A stretch of 64,000 bases of DNA, from NCBI RefSeq assembly GCF_011682055.1, contig NZ_JAAQOM010000017.1, positions 85,926 to 149,925 on the forward strand, written 5' to 3'. The DNA comes from Telluria antibiotica. Its GTDB lineage: Bacteria > Pseudomonadota > Gammaproteobacteria > Burkholderiales > Burkholderiaceae_D. The notes under the pieces are model-generated. The model saw only the letters and a list, made by a program, of their open reading frames with translations, was not told the DNA's origin and searched no databases. Positions 1 to 9,587 of this stretch are shown here, one piece after another; the stretch's first letter is position 1, and every line of letters begins with the position of its first letter. The position numbers were made by a program, and so were the translations under genes.

Positions 1-1
1 C

Positions 2-34
2 CGCGTCGTCGACAAGCGGCCGAAACATCAATAA
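2..34 (+). CDS. Possible 3' end of an upstream paa-operon gene
   Basis: The frame starting at base 2 reads RVVDKRPKHQ and stops at TAA (32-34), 12 bases before the paaJ start codon. The spacing fits the tail of a co-transcribed upstream gene cut by the window edge. Ten residues are too few to name a product. Confidence 0.3.
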   Translation, partial: RVVDKRPKHQ

Positions 35-46
35 GGAGACTCCAAC

Positions 47-1252
<1,206 letters not shown>

Positions 1253-1253
1253 C

Positions 1254-1847
1254 ATGGTCAAGGTCTACGAAATCGATGGGCTGCGTCCCGTCGTGCACCC
1301 GACGGCGTACGTGCACCCGACCGCGGTGCTGATCGGCGACGTGATCGTCGGGCCGCGCTGCTACGTCGGGCCGCTCGCGTCGCTGCGCGGCGACTTCGGG
1401 CGGCTGATCCTGGAAGAGGGCGCGAACGTGCAGGACACGTGCGTGATGCATGGCTTTCCGGAAGACGACACGGTCGTCGAAGTGGATGGCCACATCGGCC
1501 ACGGCGCCGTGCTGCACGGCTGCCGCGTGGGGCGCAATGCGATGGTCGGGATGAATGCCGTCGTGATGGACAAGGCCATCGTCGGCGCGGAGTCGATCGT
1601 GGGCGCGGCGGCGTTCGTGAAGGCCGGCATGGTGATCCCGCCGCGCAGCCTCGTGCTGGGCGCCCCGGCGAAGATCGTGCGCGCAGTGTCGGACGAGGAG
1701 ATCGCATGGAAGAGCTATGGCACGCGGCAGTACCACGACCTGAACGTGCGGTCGATGCGCACGATGCGCGAAGTCGAGGCGTTGACGGAAGTCGAGCCCG
1801 GCCGGCCGCGCATCGTGTTCGACGAGCCGCACAAGCCAAAACAATGA
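1254..1847 (+). CDS. paaY: Phenylacetate-degradation protein PaaY, gamma-carbonic-anhydrase-like
   Basis: A 197-residue left-handed beta-helix protein built from hexapeptide repeats (PTAYVHPTAVLIGDVIVG onward). Metal-ligand-type histidines lie in the VMHG, GHIGHG and VLHG segments, as in gamma-class carbonic anhydrases. PaaY proteins are reported to be thioesterases that relieve CoA trapping by dead-end phenylacetate intermediates. The ATG begins one base after the paaJ stop and the stop lies ten bases before paaZ, so translation is probably coupled. The C-terminal 40 residues are polar and helical, as in PaaY rather than in generic YrdA-type proteins. Confidence 0.9.
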   Translation: MVKVYEIDGLRPVVHPTAYVHPTAVLIGDVIVGPRCYVGPLASLRGDFGRLILEEGANVQDTCVMHGFPEDDTVVEVDGHIGHGAVLHGCRVGRNAMVGMNAVVMDKAIVGAESIVGAAAFVKAGMVIPPRSLVLGAPAKIVRAVSDEEIAWKSYGTRQYHDLNVRSMRTMREVEALTEVEPGRPRIVFDEPHKPKQ

Positions 1848-1857
1848 GGAGACGAGG

Positions 1858-3909
1858 ATGCACACCCCAACCACCCTGCAAAGCCTGATCGCCGGCCGCT
1901 GGCTCGGCAGCGAAGCGCACCAGCCGCTGCACAGCGCGCTGGACAACCAGCTGATCTACCACACGCATGCGGACAAGATCGACTTCGGCGAAGCCGTCGC
2001 GTATGCCCGCAAGACGGGCGTGCAGGCGCTGATGCAGATGGATTTCCAGAAGCGCGCCCAGCGCCTGAAAGCGCTTGCCGCCTACCTGATGGAGCGCAAG
2101 GAAGAGCTGTACGAGATCTCGCACCTGACGGGCGCCACGCGGCCGGACAGCTGGGTCGACGTCGAAGGCGGCATCGGCACCTTGTACGCCTACGCCAGCA
2201 TCGGCGGGCGCGAACTGCCGTCGTCGAACGTGCTGCACGAAGGCCCGGCGATGGCGCTTGGCAAGCGGGGCGGCTTCGCGGGCACGCACATCCTCGTGCC
2301 GCGCGGCGGCGTCGCCGTGCACATCAACGCCTTCAACTTTCCGATCTGGGGCCTGCTGGAAAAATTCGCGCCGAGCTTCCTTGCCGCGATGCCCTGCATC
2401 GCCAAGCCCGCCACCGCGACGAGCTACCTCACGCATGCGGTCGTCAAGATGATGATGGAGTCGGGGCTGCTGCCGGAGGGCTGCCTGCAGCTCGTCATCG
2501 GTTCGACGGGCGATCTGCTGGACCGCCTGAACGGCTTCGATGCGGTGACGTTCACGGGCTCCGCCGACACCGCCGCGAAGCTGCGCGGCAATACGAACCT
2601 GATCCGCGAATCCGTGCCGTTCACGGCGGAGGCGGATTCGCTGAACGCCGCCATCCTCGCGCCGGACGTCACGCCGGACGATGAAGAGCTGGACCTGTTC
2701 GTCAAGGAAGTGGCGCGCGAGATGACGGGCAAGGCGGGCCAGAAATGCACGGCGATCCGCCGCGTGATCGTGCCCGAGCACCTCGCGGACGTCGTGGGCG
2801 CGCGCCTGCGCGCGCGCCTCGCGAAGATCGTCGTCGGCAATCCGAAGGTCGAAGGCGTGCGCATGGGCGCGCTCGCGTCGCTGGACCAGCATCGCGACGT
2901 CAGCGAGCGCGTGGAGATGCTCGCGCGCGGCAACGAAGTGCTGTTCAGCGCCCGCGACGGCTTCCAGCCCGTGGGCGACGGCGTCGCGGCCGGCGCGTTC
3001 TTCGCGCCCACGTTGCTGCTGTGCCGCAACGCGATGGTCAACGACGCCGTGCACGACATCGAGGCGTTCGGCCCCGTCAGCACGATGATGACTTACCGCG
3101 ACATCGACGAAGCGCTGGCGCTGGCCGCGCGCGGCAAGGGCAGCCTCGTCACGACGCTGGTCACGAAAGACCCGGCCATTGCGGCGCATGCGGTTCCGGT
3201 GGCGGCGGCGTCGCATGGGCGCGTGCACATCCTCGACCGCGTCGCCGCGGTGGACTCGACGGGCCACGGTTCGCCGTTGCCGATGCTCAAGCATGGTGGT
3301 CCGGGCCGTGCCGGCGGTGGTGAGGAACTCGGCGGTATCCGCGCGGTCAAACACTTCCTGCAACGGGCGGCGGTGCAAGGTTCGCCGACGATGCTGGCCG
3401 CGGTCACGGGCGAGTACGTGCGCGGCGCGGCCGTCAAGGAATCGGACGTGCACCCGTTCCGGCGCTATTTCGAAGACCTGGAGATCGGCCACTCGCTGCT
3501 GACGCACCGCCGCACCGTCAGCGAGGCCGACATCGTCAACTTCGGCGGCGTCTCGGGCGATTATTTCTACATGCACTTCGACGAGATCGCCGCGAAGGAC
3601 ACGCAGTTCGGCAAGCGCATCGCGCACGGCTACTTCGTGCTGTCGGCGGCGGCGGGCTTGTTCGTGTCGCCGGCGCCCGGCCCCGTGCTGGCGAACTACG
3701 GCCTCGACAACCTGCGTTTCGTGGCGCCGGTCGCGATCGGCGACACGATCCGCGCGCGCCTCACGTGCAAGCGCAAGGTCGACCGCAACCGCACCGACGA
3801 CCAGGGGCGGGGGCAGGGCGTGGTCGCGTGGGATGTCCAGGTGACGAATCAGAACGACGAACTCGTCGCAAGTTACGATATCCTGACGCTGGTGCAAAAG
3901 CGCGGCTGA
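1858..3909 (+). CDS. paaZ: Bifunctional oxepin-CoA hydrolase / semialdehyde dehydrogenase PaaZ
   Basis: A 683-residue fusion matching the usual PaaZ length. Residues 1 to about 520 form an aldehyde dehydrogenase, with the catalytic Cys in KAGQKCTAIRR near residue 298. Residues about 530-683 form a MaoC-like (R)-specific hydratase domain with the hot-dog signature around DYFYMHFDEIAAKD and RIAHGYFVLS. The hydratase opens the oxepin ring of the epoxidised phenylacetyl-CoA and the dehydrogenase oxidises the resulting semialdehyde before it cyclises. The start is preceded by GAGGAGACGAGG. It is the last gene of the paa segment; a stem-loop follows at 3947. Confidence 0.95.
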   Translation: MHTPTTLQSLIAGRWLGSEAHQPLHSALDNQLIYHTHADKIDFGEAVAYARKTGVQALMQMDFQKRAQRLKALAAYLMERKEELYEISHLTGATRPDSWVDVEGGIGTLYAYASIGGRELPSSNVLHEGPAMALGKRGGFAGTHILVPRGGVAVHINAFNFPIWGLLEKFAPSFLAAMPCIAKPATATSYLTHAVVKMMMESGLLPEGCLQLVIGSTGDLLDRLNGFDAVTFTGSADTAAKLRGNTNLIRESVPFTAEADSLNAAILAPDVTPDDEELDLFVKEVAREMTGKAGQKCTAIRRVIVPEHLADVVGARLRARLAKIVVGNPKVEGVRMGALASLDQHRDVSERVEMLARGNEVLFSARDGFQPVGDGVAAGAFFAPTLLLCRNAMVNDAVHDIEAFGPVSTMMTYRDIDEALALAARGKGSLVTTLVTKDPAIAAHAVPVAAASHGRVHILDRVAAVDSTGHGSPLPMLKHGGPGRAGGGEELGGIRAVKHFLQRAAVQGSPTMLAAVTGEYVRGAAVKESDVHPFRRYFEDLEIGHSLLTHRRTVSEADIVNFGGVSGDYFYMHFDEIAAKDTQFGKRIAHGYFVLSAAAGLFVSPAPGPVLANYGLDNLRFVAPVAIGDTIRARLTCKRKVDRNRTDDQGRGQGVVAWDVQVTNQNDELVASYDILTLVQKRG

Positions 3910-3946
3910 GGAAGGGCCAAGGCCGCCCGTGAAACTGAAAGGGACC

Positions 3947-3973
3947 TCGAAAAGCCGTCGCCAGGCTTTTCGA
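3947..3973 (+). terminator. Stem-loop after paaZ
   Basis: A perfect 10-bp inverted repeat, TCGAAAAGCC with GGCTTTTCGA around a 7-base loop, 37 bases after the paaZ stop. No T-run follows, so it may act as an mRNA 3' end stabiliser or a Rho-assisted terminator rather than a classic intrinsic terminator. Confidence 0.45.
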
Positions 3974-3995
3974 CGTTCCGTGAAAGGAGTGATCC

Positions 3996-4580
3996 ATGCA
4001 GCGGCTTGACCTGAGCAGTATTCCCGTGCTGACCGGTACCGGGTATCCCGATCCCTTCGCCGAAGCCGTCAATGGCCGCAGCAAACAGGCGCTGGGCGAT
4101 GCCGGTGGGCTGACGCAGTTCGGCGTCAACCTCGTCGAGCTGCAACCCGGCGCCGCCTCGTCGCAGCGCCACTGGCATACCCACGAGGACGAGTTCGTGA
4201 CGGTCGTCTCCGGTGAATTGACGCTCGTCACGGACGAGGGGGAGACGTTGATGCGCGCGGGCGACTGCGCGGCTTTCCCGGCCGGGCGGCCGAACGGCCA
4301 CCAGCTCATCAATCGCGGCTGGGGCAACGCGCTGTTCCTGTGTGTCGGCTCGCGCATCCCCGACGACAAAGCCCACTATCCGGACATCGACCTCGTGTAC
4401 GACGGCAAGACCGACAGCTATGCCCACCGCGACGGCACGCCGTACCCGAAGCGCGACACGCGCACGTCGACCATGCCGGCGGCTGCCGCGTCCATCGAAA
4501 CGGACGAAAAGACGCTGGACCCGCGCGTGTTCCGTGCCGACCACGGGGAGCAGGCCGGCATCAATCCGCACGAACCCTGA
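3996..4580 (+). CDS. Cupin-domain protein
   Basis: A 194-residue single-domain cupin. The first metal-binding motif is HWHTHEDEF (about residues 54-62) followed by the G-rich beta strand, and the second is in AFPAGRPNGHQLIN. The family is functionally broad (isomerases, dioxygenases, mannose-6-phosphate isomerase-like proteins), so the substrate cannot be read from sequence. The C-terminal 60 residues are charged and Thr-rich and lie outside the cupin core. The start has a strong site (AAAGGAGTG). It stands alone between the paa genes and the convergent HAD gene, whose stop lies three bases away. Confidence 0.8.
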   Translation: MQRLDLSSIPVLTGTGYPDPFAEAVNGRSKQALGDAGGLTQFGVNLVELQPGAASSQRHWHTHEDEFVTVVSGELTLVTDEGETLMRAGDCAAFPAGRPNGHQLINRGWGNALFLCVGSRIPDDKAHYPDIDLVYDGKTDSYAHRDGTPYPKRDTRTSTMPAAAASIETDEKTLDPRVFRADHGEQAGINPHEP

Positions 4581-4583
4581 TCG

Positions 4584-5255
4584 TCACGGCCGCCGCTGCA
4601 CGCGCAGCAGGCCGTCCGTCGTCGTCACGGCACGCAGGTCCGCGTAGTCGAGTACCGCAGCGACGTCCGTGTCGAGCGGATGTGTGTGCGTGACCGTCAC
4701 GACGATGCTTGCCATGCCGGCTGCGGCCGCCGAGCGCAGGCCGGCGAGCGTGTCTTCGAACACGAGGCAGTCTTCCGGCTTCACGCCCAGCTTGCGCGCG
4801 CCCAGCAGGAACGGATCGGGTGCGGGCTTGCCCCGTTTGACGTCCTCCGCGGCCACGAGCACCGCAGGCAGCGGCAGGCCGGCAGCGGCGATGCGCGCTT
4901 CCGCCAATGCACGCGGTGCCGACGTGACGATGGCCCAGCGCTCGGCCGGCAGGCTCGCGATGAAGGCGGCGGCGCCTGCGATGGCTTCGATCCCGGCCAC
5001 GTCCTCGATCTCGGCGAGCGTGATGCGCGCCGCTTCCGCCACCGGGTCGACGCCGGGCAAGTCCAGCGCGCGGATCGTTTCTTCCGTCCGCTTGCCGTGG
5101 ATCGTGGGCAGGAAAGCGGCCACGTCGAGCCCGTGGCCGGCGGCCCAGTCGCCCCAGACCCGCTCGGCGGCCTTGATCGAAGTAAGGATAGTGCCGTCCA
5201 TGTCGAACAGGAAGGCGGCGAAGTCGCGCTGGGGCAGGGCTGGCGTTGCGGTCAT
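4584..5255 (-). CDS. HAD-superfamily sugar-phosphatase-like hydrolase
   Basis: A 223-residue HAD subclass IA phosphatase. Motif I is FLFDMDGTILTS (nucleophile and acid/base Asp), motif II is the VTSAPR Thr/Ser, the motif III Lys lies in KRGKPAPDPFLLG, and motif IV is LVFEDTLAGLRSA. It resembles YfbT/GPP-type sugar-phosphate phosphatases. The start MTATPALPQ was chosen because AAGAAAG precedes it; the frame stays open further upstream, but that stretch is low-complexity shadow sequence overlapping the next gene. It lies 16 bases downstream of the small KTSC-like gene on the same strand, so the two may share a transcript. Confidence 0.85.
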   Translation of the reverse strand: MTATPALPQRDFAAFLFDMDGTILTSIKAAERVWGDWAAGHGLDVAAFLPTIHGKRTEETIRALDLPGVDPVAEAARITLAEIEDVAGIEAIAGAAAFIASLPAERWAIVTSAPRALAEARIAAAGLPLPAVLVAAEDVKRGKPAPDPFLLGARKLGVKPEDCLVFEDTLAGLRSAAAAGMASIVVTVTHTHPLDTDVAAVLDYADLRAVTTTDGLLRVQRRP

Positions 5256-5271
5256 GGATCTTTCTTGTGAG

Positions 5272-5511
5272 TTACAGTCGGCGCGATCTGATCTTGCGCG
5301 CGTAGCGGTCGTGGACATGCTGGCTGATGAAGCTCGACAGGCCATGCCCGGCGCGTGCCAGTTCCTGCATGGTCGCGATGTTGGCGGCGCCGGCGCTGTC
5401 TTCCGTGTAGAGATAGCGTTCGCCGTTGAGGAACTGGACGATGATCTGGCCGGCATCGATGTCGTAGGCGACGACGCCGGATTCGCGGCTCTGGTTGCCG
5501 TAGCGTTGCAT
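5272..5511 (-). CDS. Small KTSC-like protein
   Basis: A 79-residue protein. The core GVVAYDIDAGQIIVQFLNGE, then RYLYTED, has the alternating beta pattern of KTSC-domain proteins (a short domain often found alone or fused to RNA-binding domains). The C-terminal part is helical and basic (YARKIRSRRL). The start has GGAGAG seven bases upstream. It is probably co-transcribed with the HAD phosphatase. No biochemical role can be assigned. Confidence 0.65.
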   Translation of the reverse strand: MQRYGNQSRESGVVAYDIDAGQIIVQFLNGERYLYTEDSAGAANIATMQELARAGHGLSSFISQHVHDRYARKIRSRRL

Positions 5512-5549
5512 GGTGCTCTCCGATCGAACTGATGTCCGATCGGATTGTA

Positions 5550-5576
5550 CGTAGGGTGGGCACCACGTGCCCACGC
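5550..5576. repeat. Palindromic intergenic repeat, copy 1 (single)
   Basis: CGTAGGGTGGGCACCACGTG continuing to GCCCACGC. This is a single member of the dispersed palindromic family also seen at 21851, 43475, 45338 and 48759. It lies between argH (stop at 5583) and the small KTSC-like gene. Confidence 0.8.
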
Positions 5577-5582
5577 GAACGC

Positions 5583-6980
5583 TTATTCGGCCAGTTGAGC
5601 GCGCACGCGCGCAATGGCCGCGCGCACCTGGTTCGGCGCCGTGCCGCCCACGTGGTCGCGCGCCGCGACGGAACCTTCCAGCGTGAGCACGGCGAAGACG
5701 TCCTGCTCGATCAGCGGCGAGAACTCGCGCAGGCGCTCCAGCGACATCTCCGACAGGTCGCACTTGGCGTCATCGCACGCGCGCACGGCATGCGCCACGG
5801 CCTCGTGGGCGTCGCGGAACGGCAAGCCCTTCTTGACGAGGTAGTCGGCCAGGTCGGTCGCCGTCGCATAGCCCTGCAGGGCGGCGGCGCGCATGTTCTC
5901 GGCCTTGACCGTGATGCCGGATGCCATGTCGGTGAAGATGCGCAAGGTGTCGAGCACGGTGTCGACCGTATCGAACAGCGGTTCCTTGTCTTCCTGGTTG
6001 TCCTTGTTGTACGCGAGCGGCTGGCCCTTCATCAGCGTCAGGAGGCCCATCAGGTGACCGTAGACGCGGCCCGTCTTGCCGCGTGCCAGTTCCGGCACGT
6101 CCGGATTCTTTTTCTGCGGCATGATCGACGAGCCGGTGCAGAAGCGGTCGGCGATGTCGATGAAGCCCACGCGCGGGCTCATCCACGTCACCAGTTCTTC
6201 CGACATGCGCGAGATGTGCATCATCAAGACCGATGCGGCTGCCGTGAACTCGATGGCGAAATCGCGATCAGATACAGCGTCGAGCGAGTTGTGGCAGACG
6301 TCCTCGAACCCGAGGGTCTTCGCGACGCGCAGGCGGTCGATGGGGAAGGTGGTGCCCGCCAGGGCGGCGGCACCCAGCGGCAGGCGGTTCACGCGGCGGC
6401 GCGTGTCCTGCATGCGCTCGGCGTCACGGCCGAACATTTCCACATAGGCCAGCAGGTGGTGGCCGAAGGTCACCGGCTGCGCGACCTGCAGGTGCGTGAA
6501 GCCCGGCATGATCGTGTCCGCGTTGTGTTCCGCCAGGTCGGTCAGGGCGCCGCGCAGGCTGTTCAGCAGGGCGAGGATGTCGTCGATGGCGGCGCGCATG
6601 TACAGGCGGATGTCCGTCGCCACCTGGTCGTTGCGCGAACGGCCCGTGTGCAGGCGCTTGCCCGCGTCGCCGACCAGTTCCGTCAGGCGTTTTTCGATGT
6701 TCAGGTGCACGTCTTCAAGGTCCAGCAGCCACTCGAAATTGCCGGCTTCGATTTCGGCGCGGATGTGGGCCATGCCGCGTTCGATCTCGGCGCGGTCCTG
6801 GGCGCTGATGATGCCCTGGGCGGCCAGCATCTCGGCATGGGCGAGCGAGCCCTCGATGTCGAACAGCGCGAGGCGCTTGTCGAAGAAGACGGATGCGGTG
6901 TAGCGCTTGACGAGGTCGGAGACGGGTTCGGAGAAGCGGGCCGACCAGGCTTCCGCTTTTTTGGCAAATTGATCAGTCAT
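5583..6980 (-). CDS. argH: Argininosuccinate lyase
   Basis: A 465-residue fumarase/aspartase-superfamily enzyme that cleaves argininosuccinate to arginine and fumarate, the last step of arginine biosynthesis. It carries the superfamily signature GSSIMPQKKNPD with the catalytic Ser, the HTGRSRNDQVATD substrate loop, and the TFTHLQVAQPVTFG-type His region (GFTHLQ). The start MTDQFAKKAEAW gives the normal family length; the longer upstream frame begins in non-coding sequence. It stands alone, with no other arg gene in the window. Confidence 0.97.
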   Translation of the reverse strand: MTDQFAKKAEAWSARFSEPVSDLVKRYTASVFFDKRLALFDIEGSLAHAEMLAAQGIISAQDRAEIERGMAHIRAEIEAGNFEWLLDLEDVHLNIEKRLTELVGDAGKRLHTGRSRNDQVATDIRLYMRAAIDDILALLNSLRGALTDLAEHNADTIMPGFTHLQVAQPVTFGHHLLAYVEMFGRDAERMQDTRRRVNRLPLGAAALAGTTFPIDRLRVAKTLGFEDVCHNSLDAVSDRDFAIEFTAAASVLMMHISRMSEELVTWMSPRVGFIDIADRFCTGSSIMPQKKNPDVPELARGKTGRVYGHLMGLLTLMKGQPLAYNKDNQEDKEPLFDTVDTVLDTLRIFTDMASGITVKAENMRAAALQGYATATDLADYLVKKGLPFRDAHEAVAHAVRACDDAKCDLSEMSLERLREFSPLIEQDVFAVLTLEGSVAARDHVGGTAPNQVRAAIARVRAQLAE

Positions 6981-7140
6981 GATGGGGGGCGGGTGACGGG
7001 ATTTTCTTGAATTCCTGATTATAAACTGTGCAGCCGCGACCCCGCCGATCGGCGCCGCGCACGTTTCCATACACGTTCCGGCGCAAATGCCCGATCATGT
7101 GTCTGTTCTTGGCAGTTCACAAATAAAACAAGGAGACGAC

Positions 7141-7749
7141 ATGCGAAAGGGGTATTGGATGGGGGCGGTCGCGGCGATCGCGCTGGCGCTTGGCGGCGCC
7201 GCGAACGCGCAGCCAGGGCAGGTCCAGCCGGCGGCGCCCCAGGCGGCGGCAGCGCCGGCAGTGGCGGCGCCGGCCGCGGCCGCCGTGGTTGGCGCTCGCC
7301 CGGCCGACGTCGCCACGATCGACGGCATTGTCGCCGCGCTGTACGACGTCATCTCTGGCCCGGCCGGCCAGCCGCGCGACTGGGACCGGATGCGCTCGCT
7401 GTTCGCGCCCGAGGGCCGGCTGATGGCCGTCGGCGCGCGGCCGGAAGGCGTGTACGCGTTGCGCACGATGACGGTCGACGACTACATCAGCCGCAACGCG
7501 AAGGCGTTCGCCACGATGGGCTTCTTCGAGCGCGAGGCGGCGCGCAGCACCGAGGCGTTCGGCCAGATCGTGCATGTGTTCAGCACGTACGAGTCGCGCC
7601 ATGCGCCCGGCGACGCGGAGCCGTTCCAGCGCGGCATCAACAGCATCCAGCTCGTCAACGACGGCAAGCGCTGGTGGATCATCAACGTGCTGTGGCGCGC
7701 GGAGGATGCGTCGCTGCGCCTGCCGGAACGCTACCTGCCCCGGCAGTGA
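7141..7749 (+). CDS. Exported SnoaL/NTF2-like protein
   Basis: A 202-residue protein with a signal peptide (MRKGYWMGAVAAIALALGGA, cleavage near ANAQ) followed by an Ala/Pro-rich linker to about residue 55. A compact NTF2/SnoaL-like domain follows, ending in a typical beta strand (GKRWWIINVLWRAEDASLRLP). The chosen start has AAGGAGACGAC directly upstream; an earlier in-frame ATG at 7087 lacks a ribosome site. Members are periplasmic proteins of unknown substrate. It is monocistronic as far as can be seen. Confidence 0.7.
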   Translation: MRKGYWMGAVAAIALALGGAANAQPGQVQPAAPQAAAAPAVAAPAAAAVVGARPADVATIDGIVAALYDVISGPAGQPRDWDRMRSLFAPEGRLMAVGARPEGVYALRTMTVDDYISRNAKAFATMGFFEREAARSTEAFGQIVHVFSTYESRHAPGDAEPFQRGINSIQLVNDGKRWWIINVLWRAEDASLRLPERYLPRQ

Positions 7750-7842
7750 ACGGCGATGCCCGCACGATTGATGGAATCGTCCATGCAGCCCGGAACGGGG
7801 CTAGAATTGGTTTTTTTACCAGATTGACGGTGTAGCGTGTCC

Positions 7843-8286
7843 ATGATTCCAACCACCAACGATTCCAGTTTCCAGGTCAGCACGGACCGGACGCGACTCG
7901 ATATCCCGATGATCTACCGCTTCCTCAGCGAGCAATCGACCTGGGCCGTGGGCATCTCGCGCACCGTGGTCGAGCGCTCGATCGAGAATTCGCTGTGCTT
8001 CGGCGGCTTTCTCGACGGCCGCCAGATCGCGTTCGCGCGGGTCGTCACCGACTATGCCACCGTGGCCCACCTGGAGGACGTGTTCGTCGTGCCGGAGTAC
8101 CGCGGACGCGGCTACGCCAAGCAGCTGATCCGCATCGTGATCGAGCATCCGAGCCTGCAGCGGCTGCGGCGTTTCACGCTCAACACGGGTGATGCGCACA
8201 GCCTGTTCGCCCGGTTCGGCTTCGCGCCAGCGCAACGTCCCGATAGCCTGATGGAGCGCTACTACCCGAACATCTATCTTTCCTGA
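7843..8286 (+). CDS. GNAT-family N-acetyltransferase
   Basis: A 147-residue GNAT protein with the acetyl-CoA pyrophosphate-binding motif EYRGRGYAKQLI after the beta4 strand VFVVPEY. The C-terminal half (FTLNTGDAHSLFARFGF) fits the small acetyltransferases annotated as acting on amino acids or small amines. A GTG six bases upstream (7837) would add two residues; neither start has a clear Shine-Dalgarno. The substrate is unknown. Confidence 0.82.
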   Translation: MIPTTNDSSFQVSTDRTRLDIPMIYRFLSEQSTWAVGISRTVVERSIENSLCFGGFLDGRQIAFARVVTDYATVAHLEDVFVVPEYRGRGYAKQLIRIVIEHPSLQRLRRFTLNTGDAHSLFARFGFAPAQRPDSLMERYYPNIYLS

Positions 8287-8369
8287 GCCGACTCAACACG
8301 GCGACAGTCCTCTACAATCAGTCTTACGATCGGTCTGTCCGTGCAATGTTGAAGTCGGGAAGGAAATCA

Positions 8370-9587
8370 ATGTTTCGGTACGTGCTGCGTCTTCTGCTGT
8401 CCGTGTTGCTGCTGGCTGGTGCGCCCTGGTGCGCCGCTGCCGATGCGCCGCCGCCCAAGGGAACTCTCGTCATCATCGGCGGCAATTTGCGCCCCGCAAA
8501 TGCGCCCGTGTGGGAGCGCATCGTCCAGCTGGCGGGCGGCAAGGGCGCGCGCATCGCCGTGTTCGCGTCCGCCTCCGGCACGCCGGAACGGTCCGGCAAG
8601 AGCCTCGTGGAACGTCTCAACAGCTATGGCGCGAAGGCGTTCTTCGTGCCCGTCGCGGTGAAGCTGTCCGGCAGTGATTACCAGGCGGCGGCCGACGACC
8701 CTGGCCTTGCCGAGGCCGTGCGCGGCGCGGGTGGTGCCTTCTTCGCCGGCGGCGATCAGAGCCGCATCACACGCGCGCTGCGCCACGAGGACGGCAGCAA
8801 TACCCGCGTGCTCGATGCGTTGTGGGACATGTACCGGCGCGGCGGCATGATTGCAGGCTCCAGCGCCGGCGCCGCCATCATGAGCAGCACGATGTTCGGC
8901 CGGCCCAAGGCCGTGCTCGCCACGCTCAAGCTGGGCGTGGAAGAAGGGGAAGAAATCACGGAGGGGCTCGGTTTCATCGGCGACGACGTGTTCGTCGACC
9001 AGCACCTGCTCGTGCGCGGCCGCTTCGCGCGCATGCTGCCCGCGATGCTCAAGAAAGGCTACAAGCTGGGTCTCGGCATCGACGAGGACACGGCCATGGT
9101 CGTGCTGCCCAACCGCGACGTCGAAGTGATCGGCTACAAGGGCGCGCTCGTGCTCGACCTGTCGAATGCCACCGTGCACGAAGGCGCGTTCAACGTGACG
9201 AACGTGCAAGTCAGCTACCTCGACAATGGCGACCACTTCAACATCGTCACGCACGAGTGCACGCCGTCCGACGACAAGGCCGACAACAAGCTCGACCCGT
9301 CACGGCCTTACTACCGCGAGCCGCTGTTCACGGCCGACATCCTCGGCAACACGACCGTCGTCGACCTGATGAGCAAGCTGATCGACAGCGACCAGCCGGA
9401 CGCCATCGGCATCACGCTGGGCAGCCCGAACGGCGTCCAGCCCGACCTCGGCTTCGAATTCCGCTTCACGCGCACGGACGACAGCGTCGGCTACCAGTCG
9501 TCGTCGATGGAGTCCTATTCCATCTACAACGTGCGCATGGACATCCGGCCCATCCTCATCCGGCGTCCGCTGTACCAGTACAAATAG
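8370..9587 (+). CDS. Secreted cyanophycinase-family peptidase (S51)
   Basis: A 405-residue S51-family serine exopeptidase-like protein. It has a signal peptide (hydrophobic stretch to CAAADA, residue ~25), then the glutamine-amidotransferase-like fold. The nucleophile Ser165 lies in GSSAGAAIM, and FFAGGDQSRI and GLGIDEDTAMVV are typical cyanophycinase segments. The C-terminal 130 residues extend beyond the catalytic core. The start was chosen for GGGAAGGAA upstream; ATG 8346 is an alternative. Cyanophycinases hydrolyse the Asp-Arg polymer cyanophycin; export would imply use of an external polymer. No cyanophycin synthetase lies in the window. The 3' end overlaps the convergent tag gene by 32 bases. 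Confidence 0.85.
   Translation: MFRYVLRLLLSVLLLAGAPWCAAADAPPPKGTLVIIGGNLRPANAPVWERIVQLAGGKGARIAVFASASGTPERSGKSLVERLNSYGAKAFFVPVAVKLSGSDYQAAADDPGLAEAVRGAGGAFFAGGDQSRITRALRHEDGSNTRVLDALWDMYRRGGMIAGSSAGAAIMSSTMFGRPKAVLATLKLGVEEGEEITEGLGFIGDDVFVDQHLLVRGRFARMLPAMLKKGYKLGLGIDEDTAMVVLPNRDVEVIGYKGALVLDLSNATVHEGAFNVTNVQVSYLDNGDHFNIVTHECTPSDDKADNKLDPSRPYYREPLFTADILGNTTVVDLMSKLIDSDQPDAIGITLGSPNGVQPDLGFEFRFTRTDDSVGYQSSSMESYSIYNVRMDIRPILIRRPLYQYK

Noticed and set aside
1258..3897. Open frame of 879 codons on the minus strand opposite paaY/paaZ
   Set aside because: It mirrors the codon pattern of the real paa genes, is full of Arg/His/Ala low complexity, and has no ribosome site or domain.
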